The position numbers and the translations under genes are program-made. This document shows positions 19,171 through 26,087 of a stretch of 64,000 nucleotides of DNA, piece after piece. Origin of the DNA: an uncultured Pelagibacteraceae bacterium (GTDB lineage Bacteria > Pseudomonadota > Alphaproteobacteria > Pelagibacterales > Pelagibacteraceae). The DNA lies in the NCBI GenBank assembly GCA_902598735.1, contig CACKCM010000005.1, positions 1 to 64,000 of the forward strand. Direction: 5' to 3'. Below the pieces are notes generated by a model. It was not told where the DNA came from and ran no database searches. It saw only the letters and a list, made by a program, of their open reading frames with translations. Numbering within the stretch: the stretch's first letter is position 1; every line of letters begins with the position of its first letter.

Positions 19171-20180
19171 TTTTTTCCAAGTCTATCTTTTATTGTTTTA
19201 GAAGAGGTGGTGAATTCAAACCTATATTTCTCATTAGGTCTTGCTCTTTTAAAACATTCTACTGATGCAAGTGCGACCTCATGAAATCCAGAAAGAATTA
19301 ATTTAAGTTTTCCAGGATAAGAACAGATATCACCTGCTGCAAATATACCTTTTTTGTTTGTTTCAAAATTTTCTGGGTTTACCTCAATTGTTTTTTTATT
19401 CATATTTAACCCCCATTCTGCAATCGGACCTAATTTCATTATCAAACCAAAAAATCCAAGCATTACATCTGTTGGAATTTTTTCTGTTTTCCCATCATCA
19501 AATTTAATAGTTATAGATTTTAAATCTCTTTCATTATCTAGGGACACAATTTGACATGGGGTTTTTATGGAAACCTTTCCCTCTTTTTCTAACTTTTTTA
19601 TTTCTGAAAGAGTATGTTGAGCACCTCTAAACTCTTCTCTTCTATGAACCAATGTTATTTTTGAGAATTTTGAAAGTTCTAAGGCCCAGTCTAAAGCTGA
19701 ATCTCCTCCCCCAAAAATTGAAATTTTTTTATTTTTAAATTGTTCTTTGTTCCTTACGGAATAAAATACTGACTTTCCCTCAAGTTTTTCAGCTTCTTTT
19801 AAAGAAATTTTTCTAGGTTCAAAAGAGCCTACTCCACCTGCAATCATAACATTAGGTGCAATAAATTCTTTTTTATTATTTGTTTTTACCACCCAATTTG
19901 TTTTTTCTTCACGAAGTTCTTCGACTCTTTCGCTTAAAAGTATCTCTGTCTTAAATGGTTTTATTTGTTCAAGCAGTCTTGTAGTTAATTCTTCACCGGT
20001 ACATTCTGGAACAGCGGGGATGTCATAAATAGGTTTATCTGGATAAAGCTCAATACATTGTCCGCCTACTTTATCAAGATTATCTATAACTACAGCATTT
20101 AAACCTTTAATGCCTAATTGATGCACTGCAAATAAGCCTACAGGTCCAGCGCCGATTATTATAACATCAGTTTTTTTCAT
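19167..20180 (-). CDS. Ferredoxin-NADP reductase, thioredoxin-reductase-like
   Basis: FAD flavoprotein moving electrons between NADPH and ferredoxin. From the chosen ATG at 20180 it has 337 residues: FAD-binding VIIIGAGPVGLFAVHQLG at the N-terminus, a second nucleotide fold ISIFGGGDSALDWALEL, and the C-terminal FAD motif IFAAGDIC. No CxxC redox pair is present, which separates it from thioredoxin reductases and matches the YumC/FNR2 type. A longer frame begins at 20246 but would run within ferredoxin; the ATG at 20180 overlaps the ferredoxin stop by one base and starts right before the FAD motif. Ferredoxin is its probable partner. Confidence 0.92.
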   Translation of the reverse strand: MKKTDVIIIGAGPVGLFAVHQLGIKGLNAVVIDNLDKVGGQCIELYPDKPIYDIPAVPECTGEELTTRLLEQIKPFKTEILLSERVEELREEKTNWVVKTNNKKEFIAPNVMIAGGVGSFEPRKISLKEAEKLEGKSVFYSVRNKEQFKNKKISIFGGGDSALDWALELSKFSKITLVHRREEFRGAQHTLSEIKKLEKEGKVSIKTPCQIVSLDNERDLKSITIKFDDGKTEKIPTDVMLGFFGLIMKLGPIAEWGLNMNKKTIEVNPENFETNKKGIFAAGDICSYPGKLKLILSGFHEVALASVECFKRARPNEKYRFEFTTSSKTIKDRLGKK

Positions 20181-20500
20181 TATGTTTGTTTCTCTGGAGT
20201 TGTTACTTCTAAACCATCTAATTCGTCGCTCACCATTATTTGACAACTTAATCTGCTATTTTTTTTTGGTTCGAATGCCATATCAATCATATCAACTTCT
20301 GCATCTTCTGCTTTTGGAATCTTGTCAAACCATTTATCATCTACATAAACGTGGCAAGTTGCACAGGCCATTGAACCTCCACAATCGGCGTCAATACCGG
20401 GTATTTCATTTTGTATAGCACCCTCCATAACTGACAATCCATTTTCAACTTCGATTGTTTTTGAAATACCTTGTGTGTCTTTATATGTAATTTTAGGCAT
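20180..20500 (-). CDS. 2Fe-2S ferredoxin, adrenodoxin type
   Basis: A 106-residue soluble electron carrier. Four cluster cysteines are in place: C40, C46, C49 (DADCGGSMACATCHVYVDD) and C86 (SRLSCQI). The acidic stretch AEDAEVDMIDMAF matches the partner-recognition helix of vertebrate-type ferredoxins. Such proteins serve Fe-S assembly, P450s or reductases; here the reductase that follows is the clear partner. The upstream neighbour is a 44-codon membrane ORF, 3 nt away. Confidence 0.93.
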   Translation of the reverse strand: MPKITYKDTQGISKTIEVENGLSVMEGAIQNEIPGIDADCGGSMACATCHVYVDDKWFDKIPKAEDAEVDMIDMAFEPKKNSRLSCQIMVSDELDGLEVTTPEKQT

Positions 20501-20503
20501 CGA

Positions 20504-20638
20504 CTAATAATAAGCCAAATAAATTGAAATTATAACGACCCAAAAAAAAGCGTAGTAGAGTATGTAGCCCTTAACAGTGAAAGGCATTTTCTTTATCTTA
20601 CGTTTTCCTTTTCCTTTGTAAGGTTTTGAAATTTCCAT
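20504..20638 (-). CDS. Small single-span membrane protein (44 aa)
   Basis: A short ORF between the proteorhodopsin terminator and ferredoxin. It starts MEISKPYKGKGKRKIKKM, a strongly basic segment, and continues into one aromatic-rich hydrophobic helix (about residues 24-44, GYILYYAFFWVVIISIYLAYY without other charges). The positive-inside rule puts the N-terminus in the cytoplasm. The stop is 3 nt before the ferredoxin ATG, so the two are likely co-translated. I do not recognise the family. It might tether ferredoxin or a photo-redox partner to the membrane, but that is only suggested by position. Confidence 0.7.
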   Translation of the reverse strand: MEISKPYKGKGKRKIKKMPFTVKGYILYYAFFWVVIISIYLAYY

Positions 20639-20652
20639 AATTTAATTTTATC

Positions 20653-20692
20653 AAAAAAAAAGGGCAAGTATGTGAGACATACCCGCCCTTTT
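20653..20692 (-). terminator. Intrinsic terminator of proteorhodopsin
   Basis: The minus strand reads AAAAGGGCGGGTATGT, a CTC loop, then ACATACTTGCCCTTTT. That is a 16-pair stem with two G-U pairs followed by a run of T. It begins 15 nt after the proteorhodopsin stop and lies just before the small ORF at 20638. It should separate a highly expressed proteorhodopsin message from a lower read-through level on ferredoxin and FNR. Confidence 0.9.
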
Positions 20693-20707
20693 CAATTTAA
20701 TTATCTA

Positions 20708-21478
20708 TTATCTAGATGATAATCTTGTGTTTTGCATTGCTGCTGCCCAGATAACTAGACCGAAAGCGATCTTATTAACAAAGTCAGCTAAATTGTAAAT
20801 TACGTTTAAAGCATTTGCATCGACACCACCAGTTAGGTAACCGAAAATATATCCTAATGGATAAATCGCCCAACCAATTGTTACGATTATTCTCATAGCG
20901 CTGAATGCTGTAGACATAGCCTTGTTACCAGCTTTTGCCGCCATTGTTCCAGCTTCACCTGAGAATATTTCAAACAAGATGTAAATCCATCCAGCCATTC
21001 CAATTACGAAACCTACAAATGGTTGAATATAACCAGCTTCACCTAAGTATCCACCGATTAACATTACTAATGAACCAATTAATAGCTTCCAGAATATAGA
21101 AGTTGGCACCTTTCTAACAGCTGCCAAAATTAGATAGAATTCTATCATTTGAAGTGGCACAGTGATTAACCAGTCGATATATCTGTATACCGTTGGTGAG
21201 TCACCTGTAGTCACCCAAACTTCTCTCATATACATGTAGTGAACGAATGCAACACCAGTTACAAGTCCAGCTACTGTTAAAGATGTTCTCCATGATGCAG
21301 CAACAGTTCCTCTTTCAGCAAAGAAAAACACAGTTGTTGCGATCATTCCCATTGATACAAGCCAGAATGAAATTCCTACGAAATCATTTGTCTGTAACAA
21401 TGCAGTCGCTGCGTTAGCTGAGCTAGTAATACCTAAAAAGGCAACTGCTGCTAAAGCAAATAGACCTAATTTTCTCAT
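20708..21478 (-). CDS. Proteorhodopsin, light-driven proton pump (blue-tuned)
   Basis: A 256-residue retinal protein with a cleavable signal peptide (about 1-23) and seven helices. Key residues: H80 next to the proton acceptor D102 (RYIDW), donor carboxylate E113 (MIEFYLI), and retinal Schiff-base K236 (DFVNKIAFG). Position Q110 (VPLQMIEF) corresponds to Q105 of the reference proteorhodopsin, which gives blue absorption; green forms have Leu or Met. The retinal cofactor's synthesis genes are not in this window. A strong Shine-Dalgarno (GGGAGG) lies about 6 nt before the ATG, and a terminator follows. Confidence 0.97.
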   Translation of the reverse strand: MRKLGLFALAAVAFLGITSSANAATALLQTNDFVGISFWLVSMGMIATTVFFFAERGTVAASWRTSLTVAGLVTGVAFVHYMYMREVWVTTGDSPTVYRYIDWLITVPLQMIEFYLILAAVRKVPTSIFWKLLIGSLVMLIGGYLGEAGYIQPFVGFVIGMAGWIYILFEIFSGEAGTMAAKAGNKAMSTAFSAMRIIVTIGWAIYPLGYIFGYLTGGVDANALNVIYNLADFVNKIAFGLVIWAAAMQNTRLSSR

Positions 21479-21706
21479 GAAAACCTCCCTCGTTTGTTTA
21501 GTTTTCGTTTAGTTTATATATAAACTACTCGGACAAATGGAAAACTTACCCACTACCGAATAACTTGACGGGAACCATAGTAAAAAAAAAAGTTACAGTG
21601 AAGTGTTTTTTTCATCAAAAAAGCCCATTTTTTAAGGTTTTTTTATTTTTTTTTGGGGATATTTGTGAAATACTCTCTAAAATTAAGCAAATTTGAGGGG
21701 GAGAAG
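21479..21706. promoter_or_regulatory. Divergent control region, proteorhodopsin / prpE
   Basis: About 230 bp between the two starts. Near proteorhodopsin lies the strong GGGAGG ribosome site and a perfect 18-bp palindrome at 21510-21527 (TAGTTTATATATAAACTA), which overlaps a likely TATATA -10 element. On the prpE side there is TTGACG near 21563 and long T runs. No ORF or known RNA element is evident. Confidence 0.6.
21510..21527. repeat. 18-bp perfect palindrome upstream of proteorhodopsin
   Basis: TAGTTTATATATAAACTA reads the same on both strands. It lies 32 nt before the proteorhodopsin ATG, where the -10 box is expected. It could be a dimeric regulator site overlapping the promoter. A chance palindrome is possible in AT-rich DNA, but 18 bp without mismatch is uncommon. 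Confidence 0.5.
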
Positions 21707-23605
21707 TTGAGTCGCAAATATAGAGAAATTTACGATAAATCTATTAAAAATAGAGAAAGTTTTTGGAAAGAAGTTTCAGAAAATATCTTTTGGTACAAAA
21801 AACCTTCAAAAATATTGAATTCTGACAACCCTCCTTTTTATAAATGGTTTGAAGATGGGGTTACAAACACTTGTTATAATGCTTTAGACCTTCATATCGA
21901 TAATGGTAAAGGTGAGAAACTTGCTATCATCTACGACAGCCCAATAACAGGTACAAAAAAAAATATATCTTACAATGAATTAAGAGAGAAAGTATCTTTA
22001 TTTGCTGGTGCTTTAAAAAACCAAGGAATAAATAAAGGTGATAGGGTTATAATTTATATGCCAATGATACCTGAGGCTGTTGTAGCAATGTTAGCATGTG
22101 GGAGAATAGGTGCGGTTCACTCTGTAGTATTCGGTGGCTTTGCTGCGAATGAATTAGCAAGTAGAATTGACGACTCTAAAGCAAAAATTTTAGTAACCGC
22201 ATCTTGTGGTTATGAACCTGGAAGAACAGTTCATTATAAACCTCTAGTTAATAAAGCTTTAGAATTAGCAAACCATAAACCTGAAAAGTGTATTATCTTT
22301 CAAAGAGAGAAAGATAAAGCGGACCTAAATCCAAAAATTGATATTACCTGGGAAGACGCTCACAAAGGCGCAAAGCCAGCAGAGTGTGAAAAAATGAACT
22401 CTAACGATTATGCTTACATACTTTACACTTCAGGAACTACTGGACTTCCGAAGGGTATAGTAAGAGATATAGGCGGTCACATAGTTGCATTAAAGTGGAC
22501 AATGAAAAATATTTACAATATTGAACCAAACGACGTCTGGTGGTCAGCTAGTGATATTGGCTGGATTGTAGGTCATTCCTATATCGTTTATGCGCCTTTA
22601 TTTTATGGATGCACTACAGTTTTGTTTGAGGGAAAACCAGTCGGTACACCTGATGCAGGAGTTTTTTGGAGAATTATTTCTGAACATAAAGTCAAATCTC
22701 TTTTTACTGCACCAACTGCTATTAGAGCTATTAAAAAAGAGGATCCAAACGGTGAATTTTTTAAAAAATATGATTTAAGTAAATTTGACAAACTTTTTCT
22801 TGCGGGGGAAAGAGCTGATCCGGATACTATAAAGTGGTTTGAAAAATTATCTAACTCTCCTGTTATTGATCATTGGTGGCAAACTGAAACTAGTTGGGCA
22901 ATTACGTCGGATTGCACTGGAATAGAATCGTTTCCTGTAAAATATGGTTCAGCTTTTAAACCAGTACCAGGTTATGATTTAAAAGTTTTAAATTCTGAGG
23001 GGGAGGAAGTTGGAGCAGGAAAAATGGGAGATATTGTAGTTAAACTTCCATTACCACCTGGAACTTTTCCGACTTTATGGGGTGCTGATAAAAGATACAA
23101 GGAAAATTATATGACTACTTACCCAGGATATTATCAAACTTATGATGCTGGTCATATTGATGAGGATGGCTATGTTTGGATAATGTCTAGAACAGATGAT
23201 ATAATCAATGTTGCAGGACATAGGCTTTCTACTGGAGCAATAGAGGAAGTGTTAGCAGAACACCCAAACGTCGCTGAATGTGCAGTAATTGGAATTGCTG
23301 ATAAACTTAAAGGGCAATTACCCATAGGATTACTAGCCCTCAAAGCAGGAGTTACAAAAGAAAAAAAAGAAATTATTGATGAATGTGTAAAAATGGTGAG
23401 AGAAAAAGTTGGGCCTGTTGCAGCATTTAAAATAGCTATTGTAGTAAAAAGGTTGCCAAAAACTCGATCTGGTAAAGTATTAAGAGGAACTGTAAGAAAA
23501 ATTGCTGATAACGAACCCTATAAAATGCCTGCAACGATAGATGATCCAGCTATTTTAGATGAAATTAAAGCAGATCTAATTGAAAATAGAATATTAAAAC
23601 TCTAG
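21707..23605 (+). CDS. prpE: Propionate-CoA ligase
   Basis: Activates propionate (or acetate) to the acyl-CoA with ATP. From the chosen TTG at 21707 it is 632 residues. The AMP-forming signatures are clear: ILYTSGTTGLPKG, GHSYIVYAPL, HWWQTETSW, and the C-terminal LPKTRSGKVLRG with the catalytic/acetylatable Lys. The HWWQTETxW form and the KYREIYDKSIKNRESFW beginning match PrpE better than Acs. The TTG has GAGGGGGAG just before it and aligns with the usual PrpE start; a TTG at 21653 and a GTG at 21665 are alternatives that would add 18 or 14 residues. It ends in overlap with pyrC (12 nt, convergent). Confidence 0.88.
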   Translation: MSRKYREIYDKSIKNRESFWKEVSENIFWYKKPSKILNSDNPPFYKWFEDGVTNTCYNALDLHIDNGKGEKLAIIYDSPITGTKKNISYNELREKVSLFAGALKNQGINKGDRVIIYMPMIPEAVVAMLACGRIGAVHSVVFGGFAANELASRIDDSKAKILVTASCGYEPGRTVHYKPLVNKALELANHKPEKCIIFQREKDKADLNPKIDITWEDAHKGAKPAECEKMNSNDYAYILYTSGTTGLPKGIVRDIGGHIVALKWTMKNIYNIEPNDVWWSASDIGWIVGHSYIVYAPLFYGCTTVLFEGKPVGTPDAGVFWRIISEHKVKSLFTAPTAIRAIKKEDPNGEFFKKYDLSKFDKLFLAGERADPDTIKWFEKLSNSPVIDHWWQTETSWAITSDCTGIESFPVKYGSAFKPVPGYDLKVLNSEGEEVGAGKMGDIVVKLPLPPGTFPTLWGADKRYKENYMTTYPGYYQTYDAGHIDEDGYVWIMSRTDDIINVAGHRLSTGAIEEVLAEHPNVAECAVIGIADKLKGQLPIGLLALKAGVTKEKKEIIDECVKMVREKVGPVAAFKIAIVVKRLPKTRSGKVLRGTVRKIADNEPYKMPATIDDPAILDEIKADLIENRILKL

Positions 23606-24907
23606 AGGTTTTCCTTTAGACTCAATAAGGATTTTCCCGTTAGACATTACTAAAATTCCATTGACAATTGTTCCCACAGGAAACCCCTTAACTTTATAAT
23701 TATGAAAAGGTGTCCAACCACATTTACTAGCGATCATTTCATTTTTAATAATGACCTCTTTATCCATATCAACGATTGTTAGGTCTGCATCAAAACCTTC
23801 TTTAATAAAGCCTTTATTTTTAATGCCAAAAATTCTACATGGATTTTCACACATTAAATTTATTAGTTGGGTTAGAGTAAGTTTTCCACTATTTACGTGA
23901 TCGATCATAACTGGAAATATTGTTTGAACGCCAGGCATACCAGAGGGAGTTTCTGGGTATACTTTATCCTTATTTATCTTTAAATGTGGGGCATGGTCTG
24001 ATCCAAGAACATCAACAATATTATTTTTTATTGCTACCCATAACCGATCGTAATGTTCTTTTGATCTTAACGGTGGATTCATTTGAGCATATGTTCCTAA
24101 TTTATCGTAACATTCAGGTGCATATAAAGTTAAATGTTGAGGAGTAGTTTCAAAAGTTACATTTTTTTTATGCATCGCCAAAAAATCTACCTCTTCTTTC
24201 GTAGTTACATGCAACACATGAATTTTCTTATTATATCTCTCTGCAATTTTAACTACTCTTCGTGTCGAAGACATAGCGCATTCTACATTTCTCCATTCTG
24301 GATGTGAGTGAACATCGCCTTTCTTTATAAATTTTTTTCTTAATTTAATTATATCTTCATCTTCAGAATGAATTGAAACTATTCTATCGCTACTGGAAAT
24401 TACTTTTTCAATATCAGATTCTTTATCAACTAATAAATTTCCAGTAGAAGAGCCCGCAAAAAGTTTTACGCCACAACATCCCTCAACATTTTTTAATTTA
24501 GCTAGTTGATCAGTATTATTAGGGGTAGCTCCAAAATAAAAAGCATAATTGCTATGCATCCTATTTTTAGCTGCTTGTAATTTTTTTTCAAACTCAATCA
24601 AATTTGCTGTAGGTGGATTTGTATTAGGCATTTCAAATAAAGACGTAACTCCACCAAGCACTGCTGCTTTACTGCCGCTTTCTAGGTCTTCTGCATCAGT
24701 TGAACCTGGTTCTCTAAAATGTACTTGTGTATCAATAATACCTGGTAAAACCACTTTATCTGTAGCATCGTAAACTTTAGAACTATTAAGTTCTATATTA
24801 CCTATTTTTTTTATTTTATTTCCAGATAAAGCTATATCTGTCTTTGTTAATTTTCCATTAATATAACAAGAGCCGTTTTTAATGATAAGACTATAATTGT
24901 CAGACAT
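23594..24907 (-). CDS. pyrC: Dihydroorotase (allantoinase-like branch)
   Basis: Cyclises N-carbamoyl-aspartate to dihydroorotate in pyrimidine synthesis. The 437-residue amidohydrolase has most metal-site features: K148 (GVKLF, carbamylated in the family), H180 (SIHSED), H233 (VLHVTT) and D304 (GSDHAPH). In the first motif the usual HxH reads Q61-V-H63 (IDTQVHFREPG), so the first zinc-binding His is a Gln. I recall this QVHFREPG form from other alphaproteobacterial dihydroorotases, so I favour an active enzyme. Allantoinase or hydantoinase remain alternatives. It is divergent from ygfZ, with 36 bp between starts. Confidence 0.85.
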   Translation of the reverse strand: MSDNYSLIIKNGSCYINGKLTKTDIALSGNKIKKIGNIELNSSKVYDATDKVVLPGIIDTQVHFREPGSTDAEDLESGSKAAVLGGVTSLFEMPNTNPPTANLIEFEKKLQAAKNRMHSNYAFYFGATPNNTDQLAKLKNVEGCCGVKLFAGSSTGNLLVDKESDIEKVISSSDRIVSIHSEDEDIIKLRKKFIKKGDVHSHPEWRNVECAMSSTRRVVKIAERYNKKIHVLHVTTKEEVDFLAMHKKNVTFETTPQHLTLYAPECYDKLGTYAQMNPPLRSKEHYDRLWVAIKNNIVDVLGSDHAPHLKINKDKVYPETPSGMPGVQTIFPVMIDHVNSGKLTLTQLINLMCENPCRIFGIKNKGFIKEGFDADLTIVDMDKEVIIKNEMIASKCGWTPFHNYKVKGFPVGTIVNGILVMSNGKILIESKGKPLEF

Positions 24908-24943
24908 ATTTTAAATTTATATTATAATGTATAAGTAACAATT

Positions 24944-25816
24944 ATGAAAAAAGATCAAGTAGTTATTTTAGAGAAAAGAGGTGCTGTCTTAATAAGTGGT
25001 AATGATGCTGATTATTTTCTCCAAAATATAGTTACAAATGATATCAAAAAAGTATCAAACGAAAATTCTATATTTGCAGCTTTATTAACGCCTCAAGGAA
25101 AATATTTAAATGATTTTTTTATAGTAAAAAATGATAAAGGGTATTTGTTGGATTGTAACGAAAATTCTACTGAAGAACTCATAAAAAATTTATCTAAGTA
25201 CAAATTAAGATCTAATGTTAAAATTGAGGATCTTTCCTCAGAATTTGTAATTGGAGTTATAAACAATGAAAAATTTGTAGATTTGCAAAAAGAAATTAAG
25301 TCAGATTTTAATACTATTTATTATAGAGACACTCCTATTTTCTCTGATCCGAGAAATAAAAAATTAGGAGCAAGAATATTTTCAAATTTAGAGAAACTTT
25401 ATTTAACAATAAAAAAATTAAACCTCAAAATTATAGATAGTTCAGAATACTATTCTCTTGCTCATGAATTGGGTGTACCTGAAAAAGGTCAGGTAAATTT
25501 AAAAGATCAATTATTTGGTTTAGAAGCAAATTTTGAAAAACTTCAAGCAATTGATTTTAAAAAAGGATGTTTTATAGGACAAGAAAATACTGCAAGAATG
25601 AAATTAAAAAATAAGTTAAGAAGAAGATTGCTGCCTATATCATCAAATGAAAAATTGAAAATAGGTGATGAGGTTGTTTATAATGATATTAAAATAGGAA
25701 AAATACTTATAGATCAACCTTATCCTTTCGGATTAATTAAGATAGTCGAACCTGATCTTGAAGAGTTTAAAAACAAGAAATTGCTTGCGAATAATAAAGA
25801 ATGTAAAATTTTATAA
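24944..25816 (+). CDS. ygfZ: YgfZ/GcvT-family folate-binding protein
   Basis: A folate-dependent protein that helps assemble or repair Fe-S enzymes such as MiaB. It is 290 residues, related to GcvT aminomethyltransferase. The family signature is KGCFIGQE (near residue 207), with the conserved Cys that YgfZ uses. The N-terminal domain contains GNDADYFLQNIVTNDI and LTPQGKYLNDFFI. No glycine-cleavage genes flank it. It is transcribed away from pyrC and its 3' end overlaps a minus-strand 39-codon ORF by 6 nt. Confidence 0.92.
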   Translation: MKKDQVVILEKRGAVLISGNDADYFLQNIVTNDIKKVSNENSIFAALLTPQGKYLNDFFIVKNDKGYLLDCNENSTEELIKNLSKYKLRSNVKIEDLSSEFVIGVINNEKFVDLQKEIKSDFNTIYYRDTPIFSDPRNKKLGARIFSNLEKLYLTIKKLNLKIIDSSEYYSLAHELGVPEKGQVNLKDQLFGLEANFEKLQAIDFKKGCFIGQENTARMKLKNKLRRRLLPISSNEKLKIGDEVVYNDIKIGKILIDQPYPFGLIKIVEPDLEEFKNKKLLANNKECKIL

Positions 25817-25930
25817 AACGTTTAGTAGTCTAGATAATGAAGCTAGAATTCCATATCCGCTCAATTCAATAAAAGCTATAACTAAAATTATAAGAACAAT
25901 TCTTTTATGTTTTCTCAAATATTCGATCAT
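25811..25930 (-). CDS. Possible 39-aa single-span membrane protein after tRNA-Leu
   Basis: A short ORF 12 nt downstream of the tRNA-Leu CCA end, on the same strand. It begins MIEYLRKHKR, then a hydrophobic run (IVLIILVIAFI), a short GYG turn and a second hydrophobic stretch. A weak ribosome site (GGGTGA) lies before the ATG. It would be co-transcribed with the tRNA. The basic amino-terminus followed by a membrane helix is protein-like, but this length could occur by chance. No function can be assigned. Confidence 0.4.
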   Translation of the reverse strand: MIEYLRKHKRIVLIILVIAFIELSGYGILASLSRLLNVL

Positions 25931-25942
25931 AATTCACCCATT

Positions 25943-26026
25943 TGGTGCGGTCGGAGAGACTCGAACTCTCACGGGAAACCCACACGCCCCTCAAGCGTGC
26001 CTGTCTACCAATTTCAGCACGACCGC
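25943..26026 (-). tRNA. tRNA-Leu (anticodon GAG)
   Basis: Read on the minus strand, GCGGTCG (26026-26020) pairs with CGACCGC near the 3' end, followed by A and an encoded CCA. The D-arm AATTGGTAGAC, anticodon stem CACGC/GCGTG with loop TTGAGGG (anticodon GAG), a long variable arm and the T-arm GAGTTCGAGTCTC are all present. This is a class II tRNA reading CUC/CUU leucine codons. Confidence 0.95.
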
Positions 26027-26038
26027 TTTAATAATGCG

Positions 26039-26067
26039 ACAATAAATGAATGACAATATTAGTTCAA
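26039..26067 (-). promoter_or_regulatory. Possible promoter of tRNA-Leu
   Basis: On the minus strand TTGAAC (26067-26062) and TATTGT (26044-26039) are 17 nt apart. Transcription would start a few nucleotides before the mature tRNA end at 26026. The -10 match is only 4 of 6. Nothing else is visible in this 61-bp divergent space with nadA. Confidence 0.35.
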
Positions 26068-26087
26068 GTTGATAGATTAGAATAAGT

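Noticed and set aside
20181-20246. Extended N-terminus for ferredoxin-NADP reductase from the ATG at 20246
   Set aside because: The extra 22 residues overlap the ferredoxin coding region in another frame and precede a normal FAD motif; the ATG at 20180 fits better.
21601-21660. T-rich stretch upstream of prpE as a terminator
   Set aside because: There are T runs but no stable GC-containing stem before them on either strand.
25758-26045. Plus-strand ORF over the end of ygfZ, the 39-codon ORF and tRNA-Leu
   Set aside because: It reads through the antisense of a clear tRNA and has no protein features.
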